A stretch of 23,611 nt of DNA from Christensenella sp. UBA5394 (GTDB taxonomy: Bacteria > Bacillota > Clostridia > Christensenellales > CAG-138). Shown piece after piece: positions 15,516 through 23,341 of this stretch. Below the pieces are notes generated by a model. The model had not been told where the DNA came from. It ran no database searches and saw only the letters and a list, made by a program, of their open reading frames with translations. The DNA lies in NCBI GenBank assembly GCA_002409725.1, contig DHOI01000110.1:18818-42428 (forward strand), given 5' to 3'. Within the stretch, counting starts at the first letter, position 1. Each line of letters begins with the position of its first letter. The translations under genes were made by a program, and so were the position numbers.

Positions 15516-16400
15516 ATGAAAGCGGAGTTCCCCTCGAATCATCCTGATTGGCAAATGTTGGATATTTACTTTTTGGCTTATAATGAAATAATGAACGGTA
15601 TTTTGATATACGATCTCAACTCTCGCCTTATTTTTGCCAACGATTATATTTTGATGCGCCTGAGCGAGGCGCAATTGAATGATCTGTGGGACACGGATAT
15701 AAAAGACATTCTGGATCAGATCCTTGCAGGGAGTATGCCCTACGAGGGAATTGAAATAAAACCAAAAAATGGTTATACCGCTAAATCCTTTCTGGTTAGC
15801 GGAAAACCATTTTGCCTTGGCGGCGGCTCTTATATTATCCTTACGCTTACCGACATCACGAATTATGCAATGCAGAAAGAGAGCTTACTTTGCAAGTTGG
15901 AGCAGGATTATTTTACGGAAGCGTTGAATAAGTTTGGCCTAAACAAGCAGATAAACAAGCTGATCGCCGCCCCGGATCAAAACCCATTTACGATCTGTAT
16001 GCTGGATTTTGACGGTTTTAAGCAGATCAACGATAATTTCGGGCATTTGACAGGGGATGAAGTATTAAGAACCTTTGCCCATATATCCCGTAAAAGCATA
16101 CGGGGAAGCGATATATTCGGCAGGTACGGCGGCGAGGAATTCGTGTTTGTATTCACCAATACGGGAATTGAGAAGAGCAGCCGGATACTCACTCGAATAC
16201 AAAGCGAATTGAGAAGATGCTTTTCCAGCCTGGATCCTTATACCGTCACGATCAGCGCCGGCATGCTCCACGTAGACCCCCGGGCGGAGCCGCGGTTGGA
16301 TTATCAGGCGCTTATCCATAAAATAGATACGCTCCTTTATACCGCGAAAGCAAACGGAAAAAGCCGCATTGTAACGCCCTTAAAAGAATACCGTTTTTAG
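15516..16400 (+). CDS. PAS-GGDEF diguanylate cyclase
   Basis: 294 residues, AAGGAG nine bases before the ATG. Residues about 15-118 form a PAS-like sensory domain (GILIYDLNSRLIFAND...), without membrane segment, so it is cytoplasmic. A GGDEF domain occupies about 130-290: metal-binding Asp164 in LDFDGFKQIND, active-site RYGGEEF (203-209), and the inhibitory site RGSD (196-199) five residues before it. The active site appears intact, so synthesis of cyclic di-GMP from GTP with product inhibition is expected. No EAL domain. Codons are more AT-rich than in the flanking genes, which hints at a different origin. It is divergent from an XRE regulator. Confidence 0.95.
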   Translation: MKAEFPSNHPDWQMLDIYFLAYNEIMNGILIYDLNSRLIFANDYILMRLSEAQLNDLWDTDIKDILDQILAGSMPYEGIEIKPKNGYTAKSFLVSGKPFCLGGGSYIILTLTDITNYAMQKESLLCKLEQDYFTEALNKFGLNKQINKLIAAPDQNPFTICMLDFDGFKQINDNFGHLTGDEVLRTFAHISRKSIRGSDIFGRYGGEEFVFVFTNTGIEKSSRILTRIQSELRRCFSSLDPYTVTISAGMLHVDPRAEPRLDYQALIHKIDTLLYTAKANGKSRIVTPLKEYRF

Positions 16401-16427
16401 GCAGGTGCAAGCGATCTCTATAAACGC

Positions 16428-16452
16428 AAAAGAGTGGCTGCGCCTCTTTTTT
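16428..16452. terminator. Terminator between convergent genes
   Basis: AAAAGA..GGC (16428-16438) pairs with GCC TCTTTT (16442-16450) around TGC, followed by more T. Ends with A and T runs on both sides fit bidirectional action. Confidence 0.7.
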
Positions 16453-16456
16453 AGCC

Positions 16457-16963
<507 letters not shown>

Positions 16964-16983
16964 GTTTGATCTCCTGTGTGTGA

Positions 16984-17011
16984 AAATATTAGGGCGGGCC
17001 GGAGCCCGCCC
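16984..17011 (-). terminator. Probable terminator of the cell-wall/icd operon
   Basis: GGGCGGGC (16992-16999), CGGA, GCCCGCCC (17004-17011) form a perfect 8-bp GC stem 30 bp after the icd stop codon. On the minus strand it is followed by TAATATTTTC, a weak T tract. Confidence 0.7.
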
Positions 17012-17041
17012 CCTTGGACACCTTTATAGGTATACCAAATT

Positions 17042-18253
17042 TTAGGCAGCCGCGTCAAGGAATTCTTTGACTTTGCGGATGAAATCCTCAGTGGAGAGCA
17101 CAGTGATGTGTTCCATATCGGCCAGGCTCGCCAGGTCTTTGGTCATAAAGCCGGCCGAAATGGCGTCGAGCGCCGCCTTCTCAAGCTTATCCGCAAAGGC
17201 TCGCAGCTCGGGCAGTCCGTCCAGCTCGCCGCGCTTGCGCAAAGCGCCCGTCCAGGCAAAGAGGGTGGCCATGGAATTGGTGGAGGTCTCCTCCCCTGCC
17301 AAATGCTTATAGTAATGCTTGGTCACGGTGCCGTGGGCTGCCTCGTATTCATAATTGCCCTGCGGAGAGACCAAAACGCTGGTCATCATCGCCAAAGAGC
17401 CAAAGGCCGTGGCCACCATGTCGCTCATCACATCGCCGTCATAGTTCTTGCAGGCCCAGATAAAGCCGCCGCTCGAGCGGATCACGCGAGCCACCGCGTC
17501 GTCGATCAGGGTGTAGAAATAGGTAATGCCCGCCTGCTCGAATTTCTCCTTGTATTCGTCCTCGAAGATATCTTCGAAGATATCCTTGAAGGTGTGATCG
17601 TATTTTTTGGAAATGGTATCCTTGGCGGAAAACCATAGATCCTGTTCGGTGGAAAGGGCGTAGTTAAAGCAGGCCCGGGCAAAGCTTTGGATGGAATCGT
17701 CTTTATTATACATGCCCATGAGCACGCCGGGGGTTTTGAAATCGAAGACCGTTTCGTGGAAAAGTTCGTTGCCGGCTTCGTCCGTGAAGGTGATCTCCGC
17801 CTTGCCCGGGCCAGGCACGCGGAATTCGGTGCACTTGTAGATATCGCCATAGGCGTGGCGGGCAATGGTGATGGGCTTCGTCCAGCTGCGCACGGAGGGC
17901 TGTAGGCAAGGCAGGGTTATGGGCGCGCGGAACACCGTGCCGTCGAGAATGGCCCGGATGGTACCGTTGGGGCTTTTATACATGCGCTTGAGCTTGTATT
18001 CCTCGACCCGCTGCGCGTTGGGGGTGATGGTGGCGCATTTAACGCCCACGCCGTATTTCTTTACAGCCTCGGCCGCGTCGATGGTAATCTGGTCGTCCGT
18101 CGCGTCCCGCGAGAGCAGGCCCAGGTCGTAATATTCGGTTTTTAGCTCGATATAAGGCTCCAGAAGATGCGCTTTGATCATCTTCCAGATGATGCGGGTC
18201 ATTTCGTCCCCATCCATTTCCACAAGGGGGGTCTTCATTTGAATCTTGCTCAT
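17042..18253 (-). CDS. icd: NADP-type isocitrate dehydrogenase, eukaryote-like homodimeric subfamily
   Basis: 403 residues from ATG 18253 after GGAGG. It catalyses oxidative decarboxylation of isocitrate to 2-oxoglutarate. The sequence belongs to the subfamily of human IDH1/IDH2, and residues fall at the same numbers as in IDH1: Thr77, Ser94, Asn96, Arg100, Arg109, Arg132 (ARHAYGD) and Tyr139. The metal-binding region KNYDGDVMSDMVA and the cofactor loop AAHGTVTKHY are present; the latter fits NADP. No citrate synthase or aconitase gene is near. It starts 15 bp after the ddl-like gene and is the last gene of the operon, so 2-oxoglutarate/NADPH supply may be co-expressed with cell-wall genes. 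No odd residues noted; the repeated FEDIFED peptide fits the family. Confidence 0.96.
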   Translation of the reverse strand: MSKIQMKTPLVEMDGDEMTRIIWKMIKAHLLEPYIELKTEYYDLGLLSRDATDDQITIDAAEAVKKYGVGVKCATITPNAQRVEEYKLKRMYKSPNGTIRAILDGTVFRAPITLPCLQPSVRSWTKPITIARHAYGDIYKCTEFRVPGPGKAEITFTDEAGNELFHETVFDFKTPGVLMGMYNKDDSIQSFARACFNYALSTEQDLWFSAKDTISKKYDHTFKDIFEDIFEDEYKEKFEQAGITYFYTLIDDAVARVIRSSGGFIWACKNYDGDVMSDMVATAFGSLAMMTSVLVSPQGNYEYEAAHGTVTKHYYKHLAGEETSTNSMATLFAWTGALRKRGELDGLPELRAFADKLEKAALDAISAGFMTKDLASLADMEHITVLSTEDFIRKVKEFLDAAA

Positions 18254-18268
18254 AGCTGACCTCCTACT

Positions 18269-19432
18269 TTACTTTTTTATTATTTTGGCACCGGAAATCG
18301 CTTTGTTTAAAATTTCCGAGCTGTAGGCGAAACTGGATTCCCGCTTCTGTTCAAGGCCCCGCCGGGCATACTGCACCAGCTTGTCGATCAGGGCGGAGAA
18401 GGGCAGGCCCATGGGCTCGTAGAGGTAAAAGGCGAAAGAGCCGGGGATGGTGTTGATCTCGTTCACATAAACCGTGTCGCCTTCTAAAATATAATCCACC
18501 CGCACCACGCCCTTGCATTCGAGCATGCCGAAAATATCCGCGGTATAGCCCCGGATACGGCTGGTCATCTCTTCGCTGATGGGCGCGGGCACCTGGCGGG
18601 CTAGGCTCTTCATGCCCTTGCCGCCGCCCCGGGTGTATTTATCCTCAAAGGAAAGGAATTCATCCCAGCCTGCGGGCTGCTCGCAGAGGGAAGGGATGAT
18701 CTCGCCCTCAAAGCCCAGGCAGGCACAGTTGATCTCTATGGGTTTTTCCACGGCCCGCTCGATGAGGATGCGGCGGTCGAAGCTGGCCGCCACCTCAATG
18801 GCCTGGCGGAGCTTTTCACGATCCGTGGCCTTACCGATGCCGATAGAGCTGCCGAGGTTGGCCGGCTTGACAAACAGGGGGTAGCCCAGCTCTTTTTCCG
18901 CGCGCTCAATCACGGTCTCCGGCTCTTTTTGCCACTCGGCCCTGTAGCAATAGATGCTGGGCAAAGTGGGCAGACCCATGCTTTTGAACACGGCCTTCAT
19001 CACAATCTTATCCATACCCACGGCGCTGCCCACCAGGCCGCAGCTCGAATAGGGGATATCCGCCAATTCGAACAGCCCCTGCAGGGTTCCATCCTCCCCG
19101 TGCATGCCATGCATGGCCAGGATGGCGCAATCGAGGGCCGCGGCCTTTTGCATTTTGCCAAAGAGGCCGGAGCCAAAGGTATAAAGGCCGTTGTGCCCCG
19201 GCTCCGCCGGGAGGAACACCCGCGTAAGGCCCTTTTGATCGGGGTTGAAATTGCGGTAAGTCTTGATATCCCTTAAGGGCTCGCCAATGAACCACTCGCC
19301 CGTGCGGGAAATATAGATGGGAAAGGAATGATACTTGCTCTTATCCGCGTTTTCGAGAATTTGGAGCCCGCTGATGACCGATACATCGTGCTCGGCCGCC
19401 CGGCTGCCAAAGATTACGCCCAGTTCCAGCAT
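18269..19432 (-). CDS. ddl: D-alanine--D-alanine ligase family protein
   Basis: 387 residues, ATG 19432 after AAGGGG. An ATP-grasp ligase: N-terminal GSRAAEHDVSVISG (equivalent to GGxSAEHEVS), AMHGMHGEDGTLQG, GSSIGIG and the C-terminal metal-binding NEINTIPGS. It should join two D-alanines for peptidoglycan. The loop before the second ATP-binding part is longer than in E. coli Ddl (about 15 residues between EDKY and the following PAP) and lacks the equivalent Tyr of classical D-Ala-D-Ala ligases; the usual NTMPGF is NTIPGS. This resembles a distinct clostridial clade, so acceptor specificity is not certain. Its neighbour is a MurF-like ligase, which would attach the dipeptide; it is 29 bp after murF and 15 bp before icd. 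Confidence 0.9.
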   Translation of the reverse strand: MLELGVIFGSRAAEHDVSVISGLQILENADKSKYHSFPIYISRTGEWFIGEPLRDIKTYRNFNPDQKGLTRVFLPAEPGHNGLYTFGSGLFGKMQKAAALDCAILAMHGMHGEDGTLQGLFELADIPYSSCGLVGSAVGMDKIVMKAVFKSMGLPTLPSIYCYRAEWQKEPETVIERAEKELGYPLFVKPANLGSSIGIGKATDREKLRQAIEVAASFDRRILIERAVEKPIEINCACLGFEGEIIPSLCEQPAGWDEFLSFEDKYTRGGGKGMKSLARQVPAPISEEMTSRIRGYTADIFGMLECKGVVRVDYILEGDTVYVNEINTIPGSFAFYLYEPMGLPFSALIDKLVQYARRGLEQKRESSFAYSSEILNKAISGAKIIKK

Positions 19433-19461
19433 ATCGATGCGCCCCTTCCTTTTAGCTGAAT

Positions 19462-21135
19462 TTAATTATAATTATCCGTCAGGTCGTTTTCAAAGAGCAC
19501 GGTGCAGCCCGGCTCCTGATAGAGTGGCAGCTTTTCCGTGGCCTGAGCCAGCGTATCCACCCGGATAAGGCAGCTTTCGGGGAAATCCTCGCTAAGCAGC
19601 CCCGCCTCCATGGCGGGCCCGTTGGGGCCGACCAGTATGGCAATATCCGTACAGGCGGCCATGTGCGCGCCGAATTCTTGATTGAGCGCCCCCTGCTCCT
19701 CGCCCAGCTCCACCAAGCCCGGGGTCACGATGATGCGGCGGCCGGGGAAGCGTTTGAGTACTTCCAAGGCTTCGCCCGCGCCCACGGGGTTGGCATTGAA
19801 GGCGTCGTCGATCACGGTAATCGGGCCCTTGATGAGCTGGAGCCTGTGCTCCACCGGCGCCAGGTTGGCGATGCCGGCGGCGATTTCCTCGCCCGTGAGG
19901 CCCAGGTAATAAGCGAGAGCCGCCGCACCGGTCACATTGAGAATGTTATGCCTGCCCAGGAGGGCTGTGGCGCAGGGGATGCGGCCGCCATCCGCGGCGG
20001 CCAGCTCAAAGCGGCTGCCTTCTGGGCCCACGCTGATATGCTCGGCCCGCATATACAGGCCCTCACCCTCCGTGCCGAAGAGATATTTCTTGCCTGGAAT
20101 ATCGTAGCCCTCGTAGATTTCCCGGCAGATAGGGTCGTCCCCGTTAAGAAAGCAAACCCCATCCTCGGTAAGGCCCGCCATCAGCTCCGCCTTGGTGCGG
20201 ATCACGTTCTCCAAAGAGCCGAAAGTCTCCAAATGCTGCTTGCCTACGGCGGTGATGATGCCGTATCGTGGCCTCACCAGGCGGCAAAGCTCGGCGATAT
20301 CACCCTTGTAGCGCGCGCCCATCTCCGCGATAAAAACCTGATGATCTTCCGTGAGCTGCTCGCGGATCACACGGGTCACGCCCATGGGCGTGTTGAAGCT
20401 GCCGGGAGTGAAGAGGGTGTTGTATTTTTCCGCCAGCAGGGTGCCCAGGGCGTATTTGGTGGAGGTTTTGCCAAAGCTGCCGGTAATGCCGATGCGGATC
20501 AGATTCGGGTTTTTAAGCAGACGCTTTTTCGCGTCGTTCAGGTACCAGCCCTGCACCAGCTTTTCCAGGGGCCAGGTGATAAGATAGGCCACAAAGACCG
20601 TGAGCGGCAGCAGCATGCCGGGCAAAAAGCGGATGAGTTCCGGCCAAAGGCCGTAATCCATCCAACCGCCCCAGGGCTGAATGCCATTCAACAGCTGGCC
20701 CATGTAGATGCTTTGAAGCCATAGCCGCAGGATGGGACCAAGAAAAGCCAAAATAAACAGCGGCACCAGCAGCCGCTTCACCCGGGCGGTATAGGCCAAG
20801 GGCTTTTTGGCTTCCTTTTGCCCTTTAAGGGCGGCAAAGCCGTAAAAAGCCAGCATAGCCGTGTAGAGCAAATCGCCCCCGCGCCAGATCCAGGCGCCCG
20901 CGCCCGTGCCGAGGATCATCCCGGCCACACGCAGGAGCAGCCCCGCGGCACCGGCCAGCAGCGGCCCCGTCCATTGGCCGCTGTGCTTAGCGACCCATTT
21001 TAGATACATGCGGCCCTGGTAGCTCTCCAGTTGCAGCATGTGCACAAAGGGGATGGCCGCCACGGCCACCGCCAGCGCATCCGCAAGCAGGTAGGCCCAA
21101 AAGGTCAGCTGGATCAAGATCTCCGTGGTTTCCAT
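19462..21135 (-). CDS. murF: Membrane-anchored MurF-like Mur ligase
   Basis: 557 residues. The first about 195 residues are a membrane domain with four or five hydrophobic segments (starting LTFWAYLLADALAVAVAAIPF); the family's normal soluble UDP-substrate domain is missing. The Mur ligase part then begins with the P-loop GITGSFGKTSTK (about 216-227). Further motifs: FNTPMGVTRVI, AEMGARYKGDI, AVGKQHLETFGS, KAELM, LNGDDP, GRHNILNVTGAAALA, VEHRLQLI, DDAFNANPVGAGEAL and GLVELGEEQ. These match MurF, which adds D-Ala-D-Ala to the UDP-MurNAc-tripeptide. The anchor could place it at the membrane or change the acceptor, for example to a lipid-linked form; this is inference. The ATG at 21135 has GAGG upstream. 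It lies between a hydrolase gene and the ddl-like gene in one operon. Confidence 0.88.
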   Translation of the reverse strand: METTEILIQLTFWAYLLADALAVAVAAIPFVHMLQLESYQGRMYLKWVAKHSGQWTGPLLAGAAGLLLRVAGMILGTGAGAWIWRGGDLLYTAMLAFYGFAALKGQKEAKKPLAYTARVKRLLVPLFILAFLGPILRLWLQSIYMGQLLNGIQPWGGWMDYGLWPELIRFLPGMLLPLTVFVAYLITWPLEKLVQGWYLNDAKKRLLKNPNLIRIGITGSFGKTSTKYALGTLLAEKYNTLFTPGSFNTPMGVTRVIREQLTEDHQVFIAEMGARYKGDIAELCRLVRPRYGIITAVGKQHLETFGSLENVIRTKAELMAGLTEDGVCFLNGDDPICREIYEGYDIPGKKYLFGTEGEGLYMRAEHISVGPEGSRFELAAADGGRIPCATALLGRHNILNVTGAAALAYYLGLTGEEIAAGIANLAPVEHRLQLIKGPITVIDDAFNANPVGAGEALEVLKRFPGRRIIVTPGLVELGEEQGALNQEFGAHMAACTDIAILVGPNGPAMEAGLLSEDFPESCLIRVDTLAQATEKLPLYQEPGCTVLFENDLTDNYN

Positions 21136-21177
21136 ATTCTATGCCTCGCAGGAAAATAAAATTTTCATAATTCAGCC

Positions 21178-21939
21178 CTACTTGCCGCTAAACAAGACCC
21201 GCAGGATTGAGCAAAAGCGGGGATAATCCTCGGCGTAGGAAAAATGCCCAGCGCCGGGGATAATCGCTAAACCGGCGTTTTGCATCTCCCGCTCCATCTT
21301 TTGGCCCATCCACAGGGGGGTATCCATATCCTTTTCGCCCCAGATGAGCAGGGTCTCGTTAGGGATTTGGGAAAGCCTGGGGGAAAGGTCTAAATTGACG
21401 ATTTTTACGTAGGCGGCGCGCATATTGCCGCTCAGCTGCCTGTATTCCTCGGAGCCGGCCCGTTTTTGCTTTTCGCTAATGCGAAGGAGCCGGTCGAGCC
21501 AGGCGATCTTCATCAGCTTTTTGCCCAGCTTATAGGCGTAGACGCGTACGTAATACCGTGGCTTGCGCCTGGGCTTGACGCCGGCCGCATCCACCAGCAC
21601 CAGCCGGCCAAAGAGCGCGGGCTCTTCGCTGGCCAGGTAAATGGCCACCCTTCCGCCAAAGGAATGGGCGATCACATCACAGCCGATGATGCCCAGCGCC
21701 TCCATAAAGGCGCGGGTGCAGGCGGCATATTCCGGCACGCCCCAAGGGCCGGACGGATCACCGCTCTGGCCAAAGCCGGGGAAATCCAGCGAAACGGCCT
21801 CATAGCCCAGGGAAGCGACACATTGGGCGATGGAGCGCACGGCCTCCACGCTGGCCCCCCAGCCATGGAGTAGCAGCACGGGCCTGCCCGTACCCAGCCG
21901 CTCGTAACGGAGGGAAGCGCCGCTGATGGTGATGGTCAA
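21178..21939 (-). CDS. Alpha/beta hydrolase
   Basis: 253 residues from a TTG start at 21939, eight bases after GAGGG, which overlaps the stop of the GlmU-like gene 12 bp away. No ATG in a sensible place was found. Features of an alpha/beta-hydrolase fold: oxyanion stretch LLHGWGAS (23-30), nucleophile Ser93 in AHSFGGR, Asp in WGEKDMDTP (204 or 206), and His232 in GAGHFSY. A basic helical cap (about 123-165) precedes the third part. No signal peptide, so it should be cytoplasmic. Substrate unknown. Its place within the ddl/murF operon suggests a link with cell-wall precursor or undecaprenyl metabolism; function cannot be stated. Confidence 0.9.
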   Translation of the reverse strand: MTITISGASLRYERLGTGRPVLLLHGWGASVEAVRSIAQCVASLGYEAVSLDFPGFGQSGDPSGPWGVPEYAACTRAFMEALGIIGCDVIAHSFGGRVAIYLASEEPALFGRLVLVDAAGVKPRRKPRYYVRVYAYKLGKKLMKIAWLDRLLRISEKQKRAGSEEYRQLSGNMRAAYVKIVNLDLSPRLSQIPNETLLIWGEKDMDTPLWMGQKMEREMQNAGLAIIPGAGHFSYAEDYPRFCSILRVLFSGK

Positions 21940-21951
21940 ATCTATGCCCTC

Positions 21952-23211
21952 TTACTTCTCTTTTTTCCGTTTGGGGGAAACCCACCCCTCGAGGTTGGCC
22001 TGCCTGGCCCTGCCGATGCCCAAAGCATCCGCGGGCACATCCTTGGTGATGGTGGAGCCGGCCGCCGTGTAGGCGCGGTCCCCCAGCTTCACGGGGGCCA
22101 CCAGGGAGGTGTTGCAGCCCAGGAACACATCGTCGCCAATGGCGGTGCGGTGCTTGCGCGCGCCGTCGTAATTGGCAAAGGCCGTGCCGCAGCCGATGTT
22201 GATGCGCTTGCCGATATCCGCATCCCCCACATAGGTCAGGTGGGCCACCTTGCCCCCATCCCCCAATGTGGCGTTCTTAACCTCTACAAAATTGCCGATC
22301 TTGCAGCCCTTGCCAAGGTGTGCGTTGGGCCGCAGGCGCACGAAGGGGCCTACGCTGGTTCCATCCTCGATGGCAGCCTCCTGGGCCACCACCGAAGCCA
22401 GCTCGCAGCCATCCCCCACGATGGTATCCTGCAGGCGGCAGCCGTCGTAGATGGTGCAGCCGCAGCCGATGCGGGTATCCCCTTGCAAAAATACGCCGGG
22501 GTAGACCACCGTATCCTCGCCGATTGTGACGTCCGCGTCGATATAGGCGCGGCCCGGGTCAATAAAGGTAACGCCGTTATACATATGGCGCGCGTTAATG
22601 GCGGATTGGCGCAGGCAGGTGCACTGCCAAAGGTCCTCCCGATCGCGCACGCCGAGGCATTCCGCAGCCGGCGCGTAAACATCCACCACCCGCTCCCCTT
22701 CCATGCGCAGGGCACGGATGCAATGCTCCGCCATGGCGTCGTGCGTGGCCTCTTGCTGCAGGAAACTGCGCAGGCGGCCGATTTCAAAACAATAGCAGGG
22801 GCAGGTGCGGGTCTCTTCATCTTCTTCGCAATAGACCAGGCGGGAGGCCGCCTCGCCCTCTGCCGCATCTACCAGCATACCCACGGTACCGGCGTCCAGC
22901 AGGGGTAGGTTGCCATGGATCAGCAGCACATAGCCCTCCTCCTGCTCGATGCCGGATAGGGCGCTGAGGATGGCCTGGGCCAGGGTGCCGGTTTGCAGCG
23001 CGATGTGCGCCCGTTCGCCCACGTGCGTCTCCACGGCGCGGGCGTCGAACCCGGCCACCACGATGGGCCTATGCTCGATATTGCCTTCACAGGCATGAAA
23101 GACCCATTCGAGCATACTCTTGCCGCAGATCTCATGCAGGGCCTTCTGACGCCGCGAGCGCATGCTGGGGCTCTCTGCAGCGACGGGAATGATGGCTGTA
23201 ATCGCTTTCAT
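21952..23211 (-). CDS. glmU: GlmU-like protein with degenerate uridylyltransferase half and intact acetyltransferase half
   Basis: 419 residues from ATG 23211, nine bases after GAGG; a TTG two codons upstream is too close. The N-terminal half aligns with the GlmU pyrophosphorylase but the nucleotide loop AAGxGTRM is replaced by VAAESPSMRSR, the metal Asp of GDVPL is Asn101 (GNLPL), and the GYGR and EINTG/NxxxEYYLTD motifs are absent. The C-terminal half from about 216 is a left-handed beta helix, with RLRP, GNFVEVK, His324 in AHLTYVGD, GCGTAFANYDG and the FLG...LVAPV repeats, which are the acetyl-CoA and GlcN-1-P site motifs of GlmU. So acetyltransferase activity is plausible and UTP transfer is not (inference). 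First gene of the operon with the hydrolase, MurF-like, Ddl-like and icd genes. Confidence 0.88.
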   Translation of the reverse strand: MKAITAIIPVAAESPSMRSRRQKALHEICGKSMLEWVFHACEGNIEHRPIVVAGFDARAVETHVGERAHIALQTGTLAQAILSALSGIEQEEGYVLLIHGNLPLLDAGTVGMLVDAAEGEAASRLVYCEEDEETRTCPCYCFEIGRLRSFLQQEATHDAMAEHCIRALRMEGERVVDVYAPAAECLGVRDREDLWQCTCLRQSAINARHMYNGVTFIDPGRAYIDADVTIGEDTVVYPGVFLQGDTRIGCGCTIYDGCRLQDTIVGDGCELASVVAQEAAIEDGTSVGPFVRLRPNAHLGKGCKIGNFVEVKNATLGDGGKVAHLTYVGDADIGKRINIGCGTAFANYDGARKHRTAIGDDVFLGCNTSLVAPVKLGDRAYTAAGSTITKDVPADALGIGRARQANLEGWVSPKRKKEK

Positions 23212-23256
23212 TTTCAAATACCTCTATCATACCTCTGTGCATAGTACCTGTGTACC

Positions 23257-23286
23257 ATTTTAGGGGGGCTACGGGCGCCCTGTCAA
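23257..23286 (-). promoter_or_regulatory. Promoter of the glmU-like/murF/ddl/icd operon
   Basis: Consensus TTGACA (23286-23281), 18 bp spacer and TAAAAT (23262-23257), about 45 bp before the start codon. The short direct repeat GGTAC lies just downstream. Confidence 0.8.
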
Positions 23287-23341
23287 GGAAAGCCGCACCC
23301 GTATGCAGGTATATTTGTGCAAAGCCCACTCCTGCGGCCGC

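Noticed and set aside
17560..17595. Tandem repeat in icd giving FEDIFED
   Set aside because: The related stretch occurs in IDH homologues (DIFQEIFE type), so it is family sequence, not a repeat element.
19663..20724. 353-codon plus-strand open frame opposite the MurF-like gene
   Set aside because: Antisense shadow; the minus strand has a complete series of Mur ligase motifs.
21136..21177. Nine-codon open frame between the hydrolase and MurF-like genes (ATGAAAATTTTATTTTCC...)
   Set aside because: Too short, no ribosome binding site, and the spacing is normal for an operon.
22150..22908. 252-codon plus-strand open frame opposite the GlmU-like gene
   Set aside because: Its composition (Ala/Gly/His-rich without domain) is that of a shadow; hexapeptide repeats are on the minus strand.
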